Translations under genes and position numbers: made by a program
Part shown: in pieces, positions 56,832-64,000 of the stretch
How the letters are laid out: each line of letters begins with the position of its first letter
How positions within the stretch are numbered: position 1 is the stretch's first letter
Assembly: GCA_023423535.1 (NCBI GenBank)
Contig: JAFAFL010000128.1
Span: 44,019-108,018, forward strand
DNA length: 64,000 nucleotides
Origin: Pseudomonadota bacterium
GTDB taxonomy: Bacteria; Myxococcota; Myxococcia; Myxococcales; Myxococcaceae
Reading direction: 5' to 3'
Notes under the pieces: model-generated
Database searches by the model: none
Told to the model about the DNA's origin: nothing
What the model saw: only the letters and a program-made list of their open reading frames with translations

Positions 56832-57766
56832 GACGCCGCGTGCGCGTTGAGCGCGTGGTTGATTCCCGCGCCGGCGGCCGCACCCATCGACGCCGCGAAC
56901 ACCGCGCCCTGCAGGTGCGAGGTCAGATCGCCCGCCGCATGGATGCCGGGGATCGAGGTCTCGCCCATTGGACCTGCCTGCACGAAGCCACCCTCGTTCA
57001 ACGCGAGCCCGAGCTTCACCACGAGCTCCACCTGCCGCTGAGGCGGGTGCGCGAAGAGGACGTCGCGCGGGACGAGCGTGCCGTCCGCCAACTCCACCGC
57101 CTCCAGCCGCGGCCGCGCGGGCTCTCCATCCGGGGCCTGACGCAGCGCCGTCACCACCCGTCGCTCCAGGACCACACCCGCCCGCTCCAGCTGCCGCGCG
57201 CGGTCCTCGGGCACCTCCAGTGCCGCATCGACGAACACCACGAGGTCGCCGGTCCACCCCTTCAGCAAGAGCCCGAAGTCGAGGTGCATCGGCCCGGTGG
57301 CGAGCAGGCCCCAACGCTGCCCGCGGTGCTCCCAGCCGTGGCAGTAGGGGCACTGGAAGATCGCGTGGCCCCACAGCGCGCGGTAGCCGGGCAGCGCCGG
57401 TGGCACGTCCACCATCCCGGTCGCGAGCAACACCTTCCGGACGGTCGCGCTGGCACCGTCGTCCGCCTCGATCCGGAAGCGTCCGTCCTCGAGCCTCACC
57501 AGCGAGTGCACGCGCGCCCCCCTGAATGCGACGTCGTACGGCGCGAGCTGCTCCCGGCCGATCCGCCGCAGCTCCGACGGAGGTGTCCCGTCCCGGGTGA
57601 GAAAGCCGTGCACGTGAACCGCGGCCGCGTTGCGCGGAGGCCCGCTGTCGTAGAGGAGCACGCGCTTGCGCCCGCGCCCGAGCATCAGCGCCGCGTTGAG
57701 GCCCGCCGGCCCTCCGCCGATGATCGCAACGTCTGCTTCGTCTCTGACCGTGGAGTCTGTCGTCAT
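56828..57766 (-). CDS. Thioredoxin-reductase-like FAD dithiol oxidoreductase (GliT-like)
   Basis: 312 residues. FAD site IIGGGPAGLNAALML, C-terminal FAD site HAAGDLTSHLQGAVFAASMGA. The redox pair is CPYCHGWE, the form found in the GliT/HlmI dithiol oxidases and bacterial relatives rather than the CATC of true thioredoxin reductase. The NAD(P)H-binding middle part lacks an obvious GxGxxG, which fits oxygen-using members. Its substrate may be a small dithiol metabolite (inference). Coupled to the AraC gene. ATG 57766. Confidence 0.87.
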   Translation of the reverse strand: MTTDSTVRDEADVAIIGGGPAGLNAALMLGRGRKRVLLYDSGPPRNAAAVHVHGFLTRDGTPPSELRRIGREQLAPYDVAFRGARVHSLVRLEDGRFRIEADDGASATVRKVLLATGMVDVPPALPGYRALWGHAIFQCPYCHGWEHRGQRWGLLATGPMHLDFGLLLKGWTGDLVVFVDAALEVPEDRARQLERAGVVLERRVVTALRQAPDGEPARPRLEAVELADGTLVPRDVLFAHPPQRQVELVVKLGLALNEGGFVQAGPMGETSIPGIHAAGDLTSHLQGAVFAASMGAAAGAGINHALNAHAAS

Positions 57767-57787
57767 GCATCAGGGATAGAGGCGCCG

Positions 57788-60619
57788 CTACGGCCGGACC
57801 AGAGCGCGCTGACGGGTCGAATCGGCTTTTTGGAGGGTGCTCTCCGAGGCCCTCGCGCCCGGGCTCTTCCGGCGCACGCGGTTCAGCAGGGCCTTCTCCA
57901 GCGCGATGATGGGGATGATCGTCGCCCCCGCGCCGAGGCACATCAGCAGCTCCATCGGCTCCAGCGCGCGGGTGTCGAAGAGGCGCTGCATCGGCGGGAA
58001 GTAGATGAACGCGGCCTGCAGCAGCACCAGCGCGCCGATGCCGAGGAACACCGTCCGGTTCCCGAAGAGCCCGAGCTTCCACACGCTCGTCCGCAGGGTG
58101 CGGCACATCACCATGTAGAAGATCTGGAACGCGACGACGGTGGTGACGGCGATCGTCTGCGCCTCGCGCACGCTCTCCGGGCCGTCGTAGCGCCAGTGGA
58201 AGAGGAGGATCCCTCCCAGCGACATGAGGATCGCGGTGCCCACCGTGCGACCGATGAGGAACGGGGTGAACACCGACTGTCCGGGCGGCCGCGGGTTGCG
58301 GCGCATGATGTCCAGCTCCGCGACCTCGAAGGCGAGCGGCAAGGACAGCGCCACCGAGGCCACGAGGTTGATCCAGAGGATCTGCCTCGGGAGCATGGGC
58401 AACAGCGGCGCGGCATGTCCCTCCACCATCACGATGGGAAAGAGCGCGACCGCGATCATGAGGATCAGCGCCAGCCCGAGGTTCGCCGGCAGCACGAACG
58501 CGAACGACTTGATGAGGTTGTCGTACACGCGGCGGCCCTCCTCCACCGCGGCCTCGATCGACGCGAAGTTGTCGTCGGTGAGCACCACGTCCGCGGCCTC
58601 CTTTGCCACCGCGGTGCCGGTGATGCCCATGGAGACGCCGATGTTCGCCTGCTTCAGCGCCGGCGCGTCGTTCACGCCGTCGCCGGTCATCGCCACCACG
58701 TTCCCGCACTTCTGCAGCGCGCGCACGAGCCGCAGCTTGTGCTCCGGCGCCACCCGCGCAAACACGTGGTGACTCTCCGCCAGCGCCGGAAGGTCCTCGT
58801 CGCTCGTGGCCTGCAGCTGCCTTCCCGTCACCGCCGGCTGCGGACTGCCGCCCGAGCCCAGGCCCAGCTCCGCCCCGATCGCCTCCGCGGTCAGCGGGTG
58901 GTCGCCGGTGATCATCTTCACGTCGATGCCCGCCTCGCGGCACGCACGCACCGCGGCCACCGCCTCTTCGCGCGGCGGATCGATCATCCCCTGCAGCCCG
59001 AGCAGCTCGAAGCCGCCCTGCGACACGAACGGCTGGTCGATGCAGTCGATCTCCTGCGGCACCGTCTTCCACGCCACCGCGAGCACGCGCATGCCCTCGC
59101 GCGCGAGGGCCTCGACCTCCACCATCGGCGCGCTGCCGCACAGCCCGAGCACCACCTCCGGCGCGCCCTTCAACAGCACGTGACGCTCGCCCTCCTTCAG
59201 CGAGTGCAGCGTGGCCATGTACTGGTGCTCGCTCTCGAAGGGGATGACGTCGAGCCGGGGAAAGGTCTCGCGCACCCTGTCGGTGTCCACGCCCATCTTC
59301 CGCGCCGCCACCACCAGCGCCGCCTCGGTCGGGTCGCCGCTGATCTCGTTCGTGCCCTGTCTGACCGTGGCGTCGTTGCAGAGCACCGCGGCCAGCGCGA
59401 GCCGCTCCACCGCGGGCACCGTCTCCGCGAGCTCGTCGTCCTCTCTCGCGCCCCCGTCGCGTGCGCCCTTCGCCGCGCGCCTCGTGAGCCTGCCCTCCGC
59501 CCCGTAGCCCACGCCGCTGAGCGCGAAGTGTCCGTCCGGCGTCCACAAGGCCTGCACCGTCATCTCGTTGCGGGTGAGCGTGCCCGTCTTGTCGGTGCAG
59601 ATGACGGTGGTGCTCCCCAGCGTCTCCACGGCGGGCAGTTGCCGGATGATCGCGCGACGTTCCGCCATGCGCCGCACGCCGATGGAGAGCGCGATGGTGA
59701 CGATCGCGGGAAGGCCTTCGGGAATGGCGGCCACCGCGAGGGTGATCGCCACCAGCATCGCGTCGATCCACGAGTACCCGCGCCACACGCCGATGGGCAG
59801 CAGCACCACCGACACCGCCACGATGGCGAAGGTGATGTAGCGCCCGAGCACCGCGAGCTGCTTCGTCAGCGGCGTCTGCAGCGCGACCGTCTCGTCGATG
59901 AGGCCGCTGATGCGCCCCAGCTCGGTGCGCGCGCCTGTCTCCACCACCAGGCCCCTCGCGCCGCCGCTGGTGACGACGGTGCCGCTGTAGGCCATGCAGG
60001 CGCGGTCGCCGATCACCGCGTCCGCCTCCACCGGTTGGACCGTCTTCGTCGCCGGCACGCTCTCGCCGGTGAGCGCCGCCTCCTCCACGCCGAGGTTCTT
60101 CACCTCCAGCAGGCGCAGGTCCGCGGGCACCCTGTCGCCCGACGCGAGCTTCACCACGTCGCCCGGCACGAGCTCCAGCGCCGAGCACTTCTCTGCCTTG
60201 CCGTCGCGGAGCACCGTCGCCTCCTCCGGCACCATGTGCCGCAGCGAGTCGATGGCGCGCACCGCTTTGAACTCCTGCACGAACCCGAGCAGCGTGTTGA
60301 GGAGCACCACCGCGAGCACGATCGCGCCGTCGGTGACCTTGCCCACGATCATCGCCACCGCGCCGGCGCCGAGGAGCACCCAGATGAGCGGGTTGTTGAT
60401 CTGCCGCCACAGGAGGACGAGCGGTCCCTCGCGTTTGCGCTCGGGGAGCCGGTTCGGACCAAAGCGTTCTCGTCGGCGGCGGGCCTCGTCGGCGGAGAGT
60501 CCCGCGCCGGTAGCCTCGAGCTTCGCCAGCGCGGCGTCCTGCCCGAGCGCGTGCCAGGCGGTGGAAACCTCCGCGGAGCTGGACCCTTGGCGGGCGTCTG
60601 TTCGGTGCACTCGATTCAT
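57788..60619 (-). CDS. P2-type cation-transporting ATPase (PacL/CtpF-like)
   Basis: 943 residues. An N-terminal cation-ATPase domain (WHALGQDAALAKLEATGAGLS), about ten membrane helices, actuator TGES (AALTGESVPA), phosphorylation site DKTGTLT, nucleotide-binding KGAPE and hinge TGDGVNDAPALK. Helix 4 holds AAIPEGLPA, a Ca-type site. Helix 6 reads WINLVASVALSLPLAFE, without the Asp of SERCA and closer to CtpF-like pumps. Substrate is probably Ca2+ or another divalent cation, exported from the cytoplasm. Upstream gap to 60885 separates it from the Pom cluster. Confidence 0.92.
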   Translation of the reverse strand: MNRVHRTDARQGSSSAEVSTAWHALGQDAALAKLEATGAGLSADEARRRRERFGPNRLPERKREGPLVLLWRQINNPLIWVLLGAGAVAMIVGKVTDGAIVLAVVLLNTLLGFVQEFKAVRAIDSLRHMVPEEATVLRDGKAEKCSALELVPGDVVKLASGDRVPADLRLLEVKNLGVEEAALTGESVPATKTVQPVEADAVIGDRACMAYSGTVVTSGGARGLVVETGARTELGRISGLIDETVALQTPLTKQLAVLGRYITFAIVAVSVVLLPIGVWRGYSWIDAMLVAITLAVAAIPEGLPAIVTIALSIGVRRMAERRAIIRQLPAVETLGSTTVICTDKTGTLTRNEMTVQALWTPDGHFALSGVGYGAEGRLTRRAAKGARDGGAREDDELAETVPAVERLALAAVLCNDATVRQGTNEISGDPTEAALVVAARKMGVDTDRVRETFPRLDVIPFESEHQYMATLHSLKEGERHVLLKGAPEVVLGLCGSAPMVEVEALAREGMRVLAVAWKTVPQEIDCIDQPFVSQGGFELLGLQGMIDPPREEAVAAVRACREAGIDVKMITGDHPLTAEAIGAELGLGSGGSPQPAVTGRQLQATSDEDLPALAESHHVFARVAPEHKLRLVRALQKCGNVVAMTGDGVNDAPALKQANIGVSMGITGTAVAKEAADVVLTDDNFASIEAAVEEGRRVYDNLIKSFAFVLPANLGLALILMIAVALFPIVMVEGHAAPLLPMLPRQILWINLVASVALSLPLAFEVAELDIMRRNPRPPGQSVFTPFLIGRTVGTAILMSLGGILLFHWRYDGPESVREAQTIAVTTVVAFQIFYMVMCRTLRTSVWKLGLFGNRTVFLGIGALVLLQAAFIYFPPMQRLFDTRALEPMELLMCLGAGATIIPIIALEKALLNRVRRKSPGARASESTLQKADSTRQRALVRP

Positions 60620-60885
60620 GGTCGATGAGGGGTGGGTGCCCCCACAGGGTGGGCATGAATCCGCCTCCGGACACTGACCGGCTGGGCAGGGGCACGCACG
60701 CCGGAGGCCGGTAAATCGGCCCCGGAGCCACTTTGGAGCGGGCGGGCAGGCGCGACGGTCGGCCGGCGGCCCCCGGTCCGAAGATCCCTAGACTCTACGG
60801 GGGTTTACGGCACCTCCCCGGCTGCTGTAGGGTGCGCGACTGGAACGGCTCTACAGACCCCCACAGGGCTGTAGTCCGTGGAGGG
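60620..60885. promoter_or_regulatory. Intergenic leader of the Pom cluster with a hairpin
   Basis: 266 nt, divergent between the ATPase and pomY. CTACAG (60851-60856) and CTGTAG (60869-60874), with CCC/GGG inside and one bulged A, form a 9-bp hairpin ending 11 nt before the pomY ATG. Related motifs (CTACGGGGG, CTGTAGGG) occur 30-60 nt upstream. It could affect translation start or be an operator. Confidence 0.4.
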
Positions 60886-62487
60886 ATGGGCCAGTTGAGC
60901 GACGAGCGTCCGGATGCGCTGCTGAAGAGCGCGCTCGAGAAGATCGTGTACTTCGAGGCGCGCTCGGGGCAGCTGAACAACGACCTCGAGAGCGCCCGTG
61001 CGGACGCCGCACGGCTGGAGCGCGACCTCTCGGATGCCGCCCAGCGAGAGATCGAGCTGCGTCGCACCGTCGCCGGCCTCGAGGTCGAGCTCACCCGCGC
61101 CCACCGCGACCGCGACGAGCTGGCCCGCGTGGCCAACGCGCTGCGCGAAGAGCGCACCGGCCTGCTGGAGAAGCTCATCGAGGCCTCGCGCATCCACGTC
61201 TCCGGTTCCGCCGCGGCGGAGGAGCTGGAGGCGCCGTTCGATCTCGCCGGCTTCATTGCCCAGCTGCGCAGCGAGGCGCTCGCCGCCCAGCGCGCACCCG
61301 CGGCCGCGGCGATGACCCAGGCCGTGGCGCACGCGGTGGCGGTCGCGCCGGCGGTGGCCCTGCAGTCCGCGGCGCAGGCCAGTGTCCAGGCCGCACCGGC
61401 GCTCGCGTTGGCGGTGGCGCCGATTCGTCCGGGTGGAGTGTCCGCGCCGGGCTCCGCTTCCGCGCACGCCGAGCGGCTGCGCTCCGAGGGACGGCTGCAC
61501 GTCTCCGATGAGGAGCTCGCGCGGCTCGCAGGTCACGCGCAGTTCGCGGGCCGGGTCGAGGAGACGGTGTTCGGGTTCTCGGTGCGCGAGCTCGGTGCGC
61601 CGGATGCGGCCGCGCGCGTTCGGGCCGCGGAGCGACTTCGTGCGTTGAAGCAGAGCGCCGCCGCGCCGCCGCTCGCCGCCGCGCTGCACGCGGAGCGGGA
61701 TCCGGGCGTGCTGGTGGCGCTGCTCGGCGCGTTCGGCGAGGTGGCCTCCTCCGAGGGCGTGGCGATCGTCCTCCCGCTGGTGAAGTCGAACAGCGCGGAC
61801 GTGCGGGTGGCGGCGCTGAAGACGCTGCTCGCGCTCGATGCGACGCAGGCGGGACCGCACCTCTCGGCGGCGATGAAGGATCCGGACAGCGCGGTCCGGC
61901 GGCGTGCGTCGCTGCTGGCGCTGGGGCTCACCGGTGAGGCCGCGCTCGATCTCGGCGAGCAGGCCGTGCGCGATGCGGACGCGGAGGTCAGGTCGCTCGG
62001 CGCGCTGGTGCTCGGTGCAAGCGGCGGTGAGCGCGCGCGGGAGCTTTTGCTCGAGGCGCTGCGAGATGGCGAGAAGAAGGTCCGTCGCGCCGCGGCCCAG
62101 AGCCTCTCGCGCATCGTGGGCGAGGACGTCTCCGCGGTCGTCGAGCTCGACGAGACGCAGCGCCGCCGCGAGGTCCGCCGGTTGAGCGCGCTGCCCGTGC
62201 GCCCGGTGCGCGCGGAGGCGAGGCGGCCGGTGCCGGTGGCCGCGCCGGTTTCGAAGACCGGGCCGGGCACGCCGGTGCCTGCGGTGAAGGCCCAGGGTCC
62301 CGTGCACTCGCTGGAGCCGCTCTGCGCGCGCGTGGCGGAGGAGCTGCGCTGCGCGATCCGGGGGCGCTCCGAGGGCGAGCTGCACACGCTCACCCGCGCG
62401 CCGCACGCGGACATCCGCGAAGCGTGCGAGCTGTTGGTCTCACGCGGTCACGCCGTACGCCGGGGAACGAAGCTCTTCGCCTCGTAG
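60886..62487 (+). CDS. pomY: Coiled-coil/HEAT-repeat protein, PomY-like
   Basis: 533 residues. Coiled coil (about 5-105, LESARADAARLERDLSDAAQ and following), Ala/Val/Pro-rich linker (about 140-200), HEAT repeats (about 220-430; KTLLALDATQAGPHLSAAMK, ALRDGEKKVRRAAAQSLSRI) and a Pro-rich stretch before a small helical end. M. xanthus PomY has coiled coil, HEAT and disordered Pro-rich parts in this order and binds PomX and FtsZ; here the last part is short. ATG 60886; TTG 60895 is also served by GGAGGG (60880-60885). 15 nt before the ParA-type gene. Confidence 0.78.
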   Translation: MGQLSDERPDALLKSALEKIVYFEARSGQLNNDLESARADAARLERDLSDAAQREIELRRTVAGLEVELTRAHRDRDELARVANALREERTGLLEKLIEASRIHVSGSAAAEELEAPFDLAGFIAQLRSEALAAQRAPAAAAMTQAVAHAVAVAPAVALQSAAQASVQAAPALALAVAPIRPGGVSAPGSASAHAERLRSEGRLHVSDEELARLAGHAQFAGRVEETVFGFSVRELGAPDAAARVRAAERLRALKQSAAAPPLAAALHAERDPGVLVALLGAFGEVASSEGVAIVLPLVKSNSADVRVAALKTLLALDATQAGPHLSAAMKDPDSAVRRRASLLALGLTGEAALDLGEQAVRDADAEVRSLGALVLGASGGERARELLLEALRDGEKKVRRAAAQSLSRIVGEDVSAVVELDETQRRREVRRLSALPVRPVRAEARRPVPVAAPVSKTGPGTPVPAVKAQGPVHSLEPLCARVAEELRCAIRGRSEGELHTLTRAPHADIREACELLVSRGHAVRRGTKLFAS

Positions 62488-62502
62488 GCAGGAGGAAGTC
62501 AG

Positions 62503-63453
62503 ATGGAGATGCCGACCTACAGCGTGAAGCGGATGAGCGAGCTCCTCGGCGTGTCGCCGAAGGAGCTGTCGCAGCAGAGCTACACGGCCGCCGAGCTGTG
62601 GACCCTGCGAGAGCAGCTGGGCGCGCACCCGCCGCCGCTCGGGCACCGGCGCCAGCTCTTTCTCAACTTCAAGGGCGGGACGGGCAAGACGTCGCTCTCC
62701 ACCTCCTACGCGTACCGGATGGCGGAGCTCGGGTACCGCGTGCTCATCGTGGACCTCGACTCGCAGGGCCACGCGACGAAGTGCCTCGGCTACGAAGGTG
62801 AGGACTTCACGCGGACGCTGCAGGACGTGCTCGTGCGCAAGCAGTCCCTGCGCGAGGTGCTCCAGCACACGGCGCTGCCGAACCTCGACTTCGTCCCGTC
62901 GAACCTGACCATGAGCACGGTGGACCTCTCGCTGATGCCGATGGCGGGGCGCGAGTTCAAGCTGCGCAACGCGCTGAAGGAGGTCGAGGGCCAGTACGAC
63001 CTCGTGGTGTACGACGCGCCGCCGTCGTTCGGCCTGTTGAACCTCAACGCGCTGATGGCCGCGGATGATCTCTTCGTGCCGGTGCTCGGAGACTTCCTCT
63101 CCTTCCACGGGCTGAAGCTGCTCTTCGAGACCGTGCAGAGCCTCGAGGACGATCTCGGGCACTGCCTCGAGCACGTGTTCATCGTCGTCAACGCCTACAA
63201 CGCCACCTACAAGCTGGCGAAGGAGGCGCTGTCGGCGCTGAAGGAGCACTACCCGGAGTACCTGCTCGGCACCGTGGTGCGGCAGTGCACGAAGTTCGCG
63301 CAGGCCTCTTCGGAGGGCGTGCCGGTCTTCGTCGCCGACCCCGACTGCAAGGGCGCCCAGGACATCGACGCGCTGATCGTGGAGACGATGAAGCGCATTG
63401 CCGCAACCGCGGCGCGGAAGCAGCAGCAGGGCGGCGCGCGCCGCGCTGGCTAG
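62503..63453 (+). CDS. pomZ: ParA/MinD-family ATPase, PomZ-like
   Basis: 316 residues. Short N-terminal helical part (about 1-45, MSELLGVSPKELSQQSY) before the deviant Walker A KGGTGKTS (K57, K62), Walker A' DLDSQGHA (D84, D86) and Walker B LVVYDAPPSFG. These align, at a constant offset of four, with the residues studied in M. xanthus PomZ (G62, K66, D90 as I recall). PomZ binds DNA as an ATP dimer and moves the PomX/PomY cluster to midcell to place the division ring. Basic C-terminal end. GGAGGA (62491-62496) lies upstream of the ATG. Confidence 0.85.
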   Translation: MEMPTYSVKRMSELLGVSPKELSQQSYTAAELWTLREQLGAHPPPLGHRRQLFLNFKGGTGKTSLSTSYAYRMAELGYRVLIVDLDSQGHATKCLGYEGEDFTRTLQDVLVRKQSLREVLQHTALPNLDFVPSNLTMSTVDLSLMPMAGREFKLRNALKEVEGQYDLVVYDAPPSFGLLNLNALMAADDLFVPVLGDFLSFHGLKLLFETVQSLEDDLGHCLEHVFIVVNAYNATYKLAKEALSALKEHYPEYLLGTVVRQCTKFAQASSEGVPVFVADPDCKGAQDIDALIVETMKRIAATAARKQQQGGARRAG

Positions 63454-63468
63454 GCAAGGAGTGGAGCG

Positions 63469-64000
63469 ATGAAGAAGGCCTTCGATTCGAACGTGTCCCG
63501 CGCCCGGCCCCGGCTCCGGCTCGGCGCCCTCATGACCGCGGTGGAGGAGGGCCAGCAGGAGGCCGCTTCCGACATGGAGGCCGCGCCCGCTGCCCGCGCC
63601 GAACCGCCCGCGCCCGTCGAGCCGACCGTGCGCGCCGAGCCGCCGCCGTCGGGTGGCTCCGGTGACGAGGACGGGCAGTCCCTCACCCGCGCGGTGAAGG
63701 CTCGCGCCGAACAGGCCCGCGCCCCGCGCCCCACCGCCGCCGAGGCACTCCACGCCGTGCTCCACACCGGCGCGCCGCCGGTCATCGCGAAGGAGGCCGA
63801 GGCCATCGTCGCGCGCGCGACCGCCGCGGTGCTGGGGGAGGAGTTCGAGCGGGAGAGTGTTCCCGTTGCGCGCGCGGAGAGTCCCGATGTTCCCGCGAGT
63901 GTTCCCGTTGCTCGCGCGGAGGCTCCCGTTGCTCCCGCGAGTGTTCCCGTTGCTCCCGCGAGTGTTCCCGTTGCTCCCGCGAGTGTTCCCGTTGCTCCCG
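63469..64000 (+). CDS. pomX: PomX-like division-positioning protein, partial (runs off the right edge)
   Basis: The first 177 codons are visible. It opens MKKAFDSNVSRARPRLRLGA, close to what I recall of the N-terminal peptide by which M. xanthus PomX triggers the PomZ ATPase, where Lys13 and Arg15 are critical; here positions 13 and 15 are both Arg. After that comes an Ala/Pro/Glu-rich, probably disordered stretch and then heptad-like VPVAPAS repeats up to the edge. In PomX a disordered N-terminal half precedes a polymerising coiled coil, which would lie beyond the window. AAGGAG (63456-63461) lies 7 nt before the ATG. Confidence 0.82.
   Translation, partial: MKKAFDSNVSRARPRLRLGALMTAVEEGQQEAASDMEAAPAARAEPPAPVEPTVRAEPPPSGGSGDEDGQSLTRAVKARAEQARAPRPTAAEALHAVLHTGAPPVIAKEAEAIVARATAAVLGEEFERESVPVARAESPDVPASVPVARAEAPVAPASVPVAPASVPVAPASVPVAP
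63859..64000 (+). repeat. 21-bp tandem repeat within pomX
   Basis: Unit GTTCCCGTTGCTCCCGCGAGT, encoding VPVAPAS. Two perfect copies (63943-63963, 63964-63984), a third cut by the window edge (63985-64000), one copy with a single change (63922-63942) and diverged copies upstream from 63859. The array continues beyond the window. The perfect identity of neighbouring units suggests recent expansion. Confidence 0.9.

Noticed and set aside
56840..60628. 1262-codon plus-strand open frame opposite the ATPase
   Set aside because: Composition is His/Arg/Gln-rich without domains and it mirrors the ATPase gene; antisense artefact.
55887..60731. 1614-codon open frame on the minus strand spanning the P-type ATPase and oxidoreductase genes
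   Set aside because: Only its downstream end (the AraC regulator) has protein-like sequence; the rest is Arg/Gly/Ala-rich shadow of real genes in another frame, usual in very GC-rich DNA.
63859..64000. 21-bp repeats as iterons or a centromere-like parS array beside a ParA gene
   Set aside because: The units keep the reading frame of the PomX-like protein, are Pro/Ala codons, and lack the dyad symmetry of parS.

Overview
The window is a high-GC, gene-dense chromosomal segment. It most likely comes from a myxobacterium (phylum Myxococcota, Cystobacterineae side). Three things point there. The right end carries a cluster that looks like the Myxococcus Pom cell-division system (coiled-coil/HEAT protein, ParA-type ATPase, and a protein opening with the PomX-type activating peptide). 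There are PEGA-domain eukaryotic-like kinases and many multidomain histidine kinases. There are also large Cys-rich lipoproteins of a kind common in that phylum. No rRNA, tRNA, CRISPR array, insertion sequence or prophage was seen, and no gene-free stretch exceeds 300 bases.

Layout. 104-7442 (minus): trans-aconitate methyltransferase, a PEGA-domain Ser/Thr kinase, a TPR-PEGA-TonB-dependent receptor fusion, then a tight trio (TIGR04255-like protein, HEAT-like protein, unknown protein). 7523-8932: soluble transhydrogenase sthA. 8998-10482: secreted protein of unknown function. 10707-13933 (minus): ABC permease, metallophosphoesterase, ABC ATPase and GNAT acetyltransferase, the last three with overlapping ends. 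13989-15662: ettA. 15770-20302: a 1510-residue lipoprotein with about 19 Cys-rich 23-residue repeats and seven beta-sandwich-like units. 20382-24432: degenerate GGDEF protein, free-standing B3/4 protein and a membrane sensor kinase.

24562-31041 is one respiratory operon: Rieske protein, cytochrome b fused to cytochrome c, oxidase subunits II (with cytochrome c), I and III, a small membrane protein and a YtkA/FixH-like lipoprotein. Together these could carry electrons from quinol to oxygen. Subunit I lacks the usual K-channel lysine and has Asp in place of the usual Glu. 31043-34356 holds a Cys-rich/Gly-rich lipoprotein, a di-heme cytochrome c peroxidase and a small lipoprotein. 34532-39752 encodes a formate dehydrogenase whose catalytic subunit is read through an in-frame UGA (selenocysteine 193) with a bacterial SECIS hairpin right behind it, followed by a ferredoxin-type subunit and an NrfD-like membrane subunit.

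39863-43582 is a response regulator plus two histidine kinases. 43684-46217 holds two hexapeptide acyltransferases and a multi-pass membrane protein with buried histidines. 46460-53400 is a heavy-metal island: small His/Cys-rich secreted protein, CzcB, CzcA, CzcC and a ZIP-family transporter. 53559-57766 carries an envelope protein, a phospholipase-D-like protein with a Cys motif, a HAD hydrolase, an AraC regulator and its GliT-like dithiol oxidoreductase partner. 57788-60619 is a P2-type cation ATPase. 60886-64000 is the Pom-like cluster; pomX runs off the right edge inside a 21-bp tandem repeat.

Starts were chosen from overlaps and ribosome-binding sites. Several are GTG or TTG and are marked as such. 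Family assignments come from recognising motifs by eye, not from a search.
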